Positions 61,501 to 64,000 of a stretch of DNA of 64,000 nucleotides are shown one piece after another. The DNA lies in assembly GCA_028752905.1 (NCBI GenBank), contig JAQNBH010000004.1, forward strand, positions 9,428,559 through 9,492,558. Reading direction: 5' to 3'. The stretch comes from Cladorhizidae sp. MBARI D1340-BT2 (taxonomy: Eukaryota; Porifera; Demospongiae; Poecilosclerida; Cladorhizidae). Made by a program: the position numbers and the translations under genes. Within the stretch, counting starts at the first letter, position 1; the number at the start of each line of letters is the position of its first letter. The notes under the pieces are model-generated. The model saw only the letters and a list, made by a program, of their open reading frames with translations. It had not been told where the DNA came from and did no database searches.

Positions 61501-64000
61501 AGTTAGGTGCATGCTCTTAGTTAGGTACATGCTCTTAGTTAGGTGCATGCTCTTAGTTAGGTGCATGCTCTTAGTTAGGTGCATGCTCTTAGTTAGGCAC
61601 ATGCTCTTAGTTAGGCACGTGCTCTTAGTTAGGTGCATGCTCTTAGTTAGGTGCATGCTCTTAGTTAGGCACATGCTCTTAGTTAGGCACATGCTCTTAG
61701 TTAGGTGCATGCTCTTAGTTAGGTGCATGCTCTTAGTTAGGCACATGCTCTTAGTTAGGCACATGCTCTTAGTTAGGTGCATGCTCTTAGTTAGGTGCAT
61801 GCTCTTAGTTAGGTGCATGCTCTTAGTTAGGCACATGCTCTTAGTTAGGTGCATGCTCTTAGTTAGGTGCATGCTCTTAGTTAGGTGCATGCTCTTAGTT
61901 AGGCACATGCTCTTAGTTAGGTGCATGCTCTTAGTTAGGTGCATGCTCTTAGTTAGGTGCATGCTCTTAGTTAGGTGCATGCTCTTAGTTAGGTGCATGC
62001 TCTTAGTTAGGCACATGCTCTTAGTTAGGTGCATGCTCTTAGTTAGGTGCATGCTCTTAGTTAGGTGCATGCTCTTAGTTAGGTGCATGCTCTTAGTTAG
62101 GTGCATGCTCTTAGTTAGGTGCATGCTCTTAGTTAGGTGCATGCTCTTAGTTAGGCACGTGCTCTTAGTTAGGTACATGCTCTTAGTTAGGTGCATGCTC
62201 TTAGTTAGGTGCATGCTCTTAGTTAGGTGCATGCTCTTAGTTAGGTGCATGCTCTTAGTTAGGTGCATGCTCTTAGTTAGGTGCATGATCTTAGTTAGGT
62301 ACATGCTCTTAGTTAGGTGCATGCTCTTAGTTAGGTGCATGATCTTAGTTAGGTGCATGCTCTTAGTTAGGTGCATGCTCTTAGTTAGGTGCATGTTCTT
62401 AGTTAGGTGCATGCTCTTAGTTAGGTGCATGCTCTTAGTTAGGTGCATGCTCTTAGTTAGGTGCATGCTCTTAGTTAGGTGCATGCTCTTAGTTAGGTGC
62501 ATGCTCTTAGTTAGGCACATGCTCTTAGTTAGGTGCATGCTCTTAGTTAGGTGCATGCTCTTAGTTAGGTGCATGCTCTTAGTTAGGTGCATGCTCTTAG
62601 TTAGGTGCATGCTCTTAGTTAGGTGCATGCTCTTAGTTAGGTGCATGTTCTTAGTTAGGTGCATGCTCTTAGTTAGGTGCATGCTCTTAGTTAGGTGCAT
62701 GCTCTTAGTTAGGTGCATGCTCTTAGTTAGGTGCATGCTCTTAGTTAGGTGCATGCTCTTAGTTAGGTGCATGCTCTTAGTTAGGTGCATGCTCTTAGTT
62801 AGGTGCATGCTCTTAGTTAGGTGCATGCTCTTAGTTAGGCACATGCTCTTAGTTAGGTGCATGCTCTTAGTTAGGTGCATGCTCTTAGTTAGGTGCATGC
62901 TCTTAGTTAGGTGCATGCTCTTAGTTAGGCACATGCTCTTAGTTAGGTGCATGCTCTTAGTTAGGTGCATGCTCTTAGTTAGGTGCATGCTCTTAGTTAG
63001 GCACATGCTCTTAGTTAGGCACGTGCTCTTAGTTAGGTGCATGCTCTTAGTTAGGTGCATGCTCTTAGTTAGGTGCATGCTCTTAGTTAGGTGCATGCTC
63101 TTAGTTAGGTGCATGCTCTTAGTTAGGTGCATGCTCTTAGTTAGGTGCATGCTCTTAGTTAGGTGCATGCTCTTAGTTAGGTGCATGCTCTTAGTTAGGT
63201 GCATGCTCTTAGTTAGGCACATGCTCTTAGTTAGGTGCATGCTCTTAGTTAGGTGCATGCTCTTAGTTAGGTGCATGCTCTTAGTTAGGTGCATGCTCTT
63301 AGTTAGGCACATGCTCTTAGTTAGGTACATGCTCTTAGTTAGGTGCATGCTCTTAGTTAGGCACATGCTCTTAGTTAGGTGCATGCTCTTAGTTAGGTAC
63401 ATGCTCTTAGTTAGGTGCATGCTCTTAGTTAGGTGCATGCTCTTAGTTAGGTACATGCTCTTAGTTAGGTGCATGCTCTTAGTTAGGTGCATGCTCTTAG
63501 TTAGGTGCATGCTCTTAGTTAGGTACATGCTCTTAGTTAGGTGCATGCTCTTAGTTAGGTGCATGCTCTTAGTTAGGTGCATGCTCTTAGTTAGGCACAT
63601 GCTCTTAGTTAGGCACATGCTCTTAGTTAGGCACATGCTCTTAGTTAGGTACATGCTCTTAGTTAGGTGCATGCTCTTAGTTAGGTGCATGCTCTTAGTT
63701 AGGTGCATGCTCTTAGTTAGGTGCATGCTCTTAGTTAGGTGCATGCTCTTAGTTAGGCACATGCTCTTAGTTAGGTGCATGCTCTTAGTTAGGCACGTGC
63801 TCTTAGTTAGGTGCATGCTCTTAGTTAGGCACATGCTCTTAGTTAGGCACGTGCTCTTAGTTAGGTGCATGCTCTTAGTTAGGCACATGCTCTTAGTTAG
63901 GTGCATGCTCTTAGTTAGGCACATGCTCTTAGTTAGGCACGTGCTCTTAGTTAGGTGCATGCTCTTAGTTAGGTGCATGCTCTTAGTTAGGTGCATGCTC
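43519..64000. repeat. Giant 18-bp minisatellite, about 1,137 units, continues beyond the window
   Basis: The consensus is GTGCATGCTCTTAGTTAG. The last 12 bases (GCTCTTAGTTAG) are almost invariant. The first six vary as GTGCAT, GCACAT, GCACGT, GTACAT, GTGCGT, GCGCAT, GTACGT and GCGCGT. Unit length never changes by a non-triplet amount, so a (MHLTKS)n frame on the minus strand is open from the right edge to a stop at 43399, and a (CMLLVR)n frame is open on the plus strand. I do not call either a gene: there is no start context, no non-repeat domain, and the array lies within an intron of GTF3C4. Confidence 0.97.

Noticed and set aside
43399..63996. Open frame of 6,865 codons, (MHLTKS)n, on the minus strand
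   Set aside because: It is the direct product of an 18-bp repeat with one stop-free frame per strand, has no non-repeat domain apart from a short tail, and lies antisense in an intron of GTF3C4. Kept as a repeat.
43519..64000. Telomere-like TTAGG repeats
   Set aside because: TTAGG occurs once per 18-bp unit, but the unit is not a simple TTAGG repeat, and the array is inside a gene.

Overview
The window is nuclear DNA from an animal. It has two spliced genes with GT-AG introns in consistent phases, broken copies of animal transposable elements, and a very large load of tandem repeats. The transposon mix (a non-LTR retroelement, hAT, piggyBac-like and other MITE-like elements) and the small coding exons in minisatellite-rich introns suit a non-vertebrate metazoan. 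A sponge is my best guess, but that is inference. By rough addition about 60% of the window is tandem array.

Layout. 1-1406 is the decayed 3' part of a non-LTR retrotransposon. 1846-3975 holds two minisatellites, the second split by a 952-bp piggyBac-like non-autonomous element at TTAA. 4020-22843 (+) is an all-trans-retinol 13,14-reductase gene (RETSAT) in four visible exons: 4020-4726, 13494-13936, 20083-20349 and 22502-22843. Its start exon lies outside or is not recognisable. Its introns hold arrays with units of 29, 26, 25, about 36, 16, 30 and 31 bp, a 1.6-kb DNA transposon with an 8-bp target duplication, and a dead hAT-type transposase gene on the minus strand.

Only 240 bp after the RETSAT stop, on the same strand, a second gene starts at 23084: the TFIIIC90 subunit of RNA polymerase III factor TFIIIC (GTF3C4-like). 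Six exons can be placed: 23084-23206, 30641-30948, 32250-32735, 38884-39301, 39624-39756 and 43158-43235. All junction phases agree. The gene continues past the right edge. Its introns carry more arrays (units of about 66, 50, 71, 36, 68, 32, 32, 38 and 18 bp) and at least five copies or fragments of one MITE-like family.

The last 20.5 kb (43519-64000) is a single uninterrupted 18-bp minisatellite of about 1,137 units inside a GTF3C4 intron, running off the window. It has no frame-changing indel, so one frame on each strand stays open for its whole length. Most unit variation sits at two CpG-like positions, and large blocks of units recur at a spacing of 4,230 bp (235 units). The neighbouring 38-bp array contains a nearly identical 18-20 bp core, so the two arrays flanking exon 6 are probably related.

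The two genes have unrelated roles (retinoid reduction in the ER; Pol III transcription) and look linked only by position. The unusual biology here is the tandem-repeat expansion, not a gene system.
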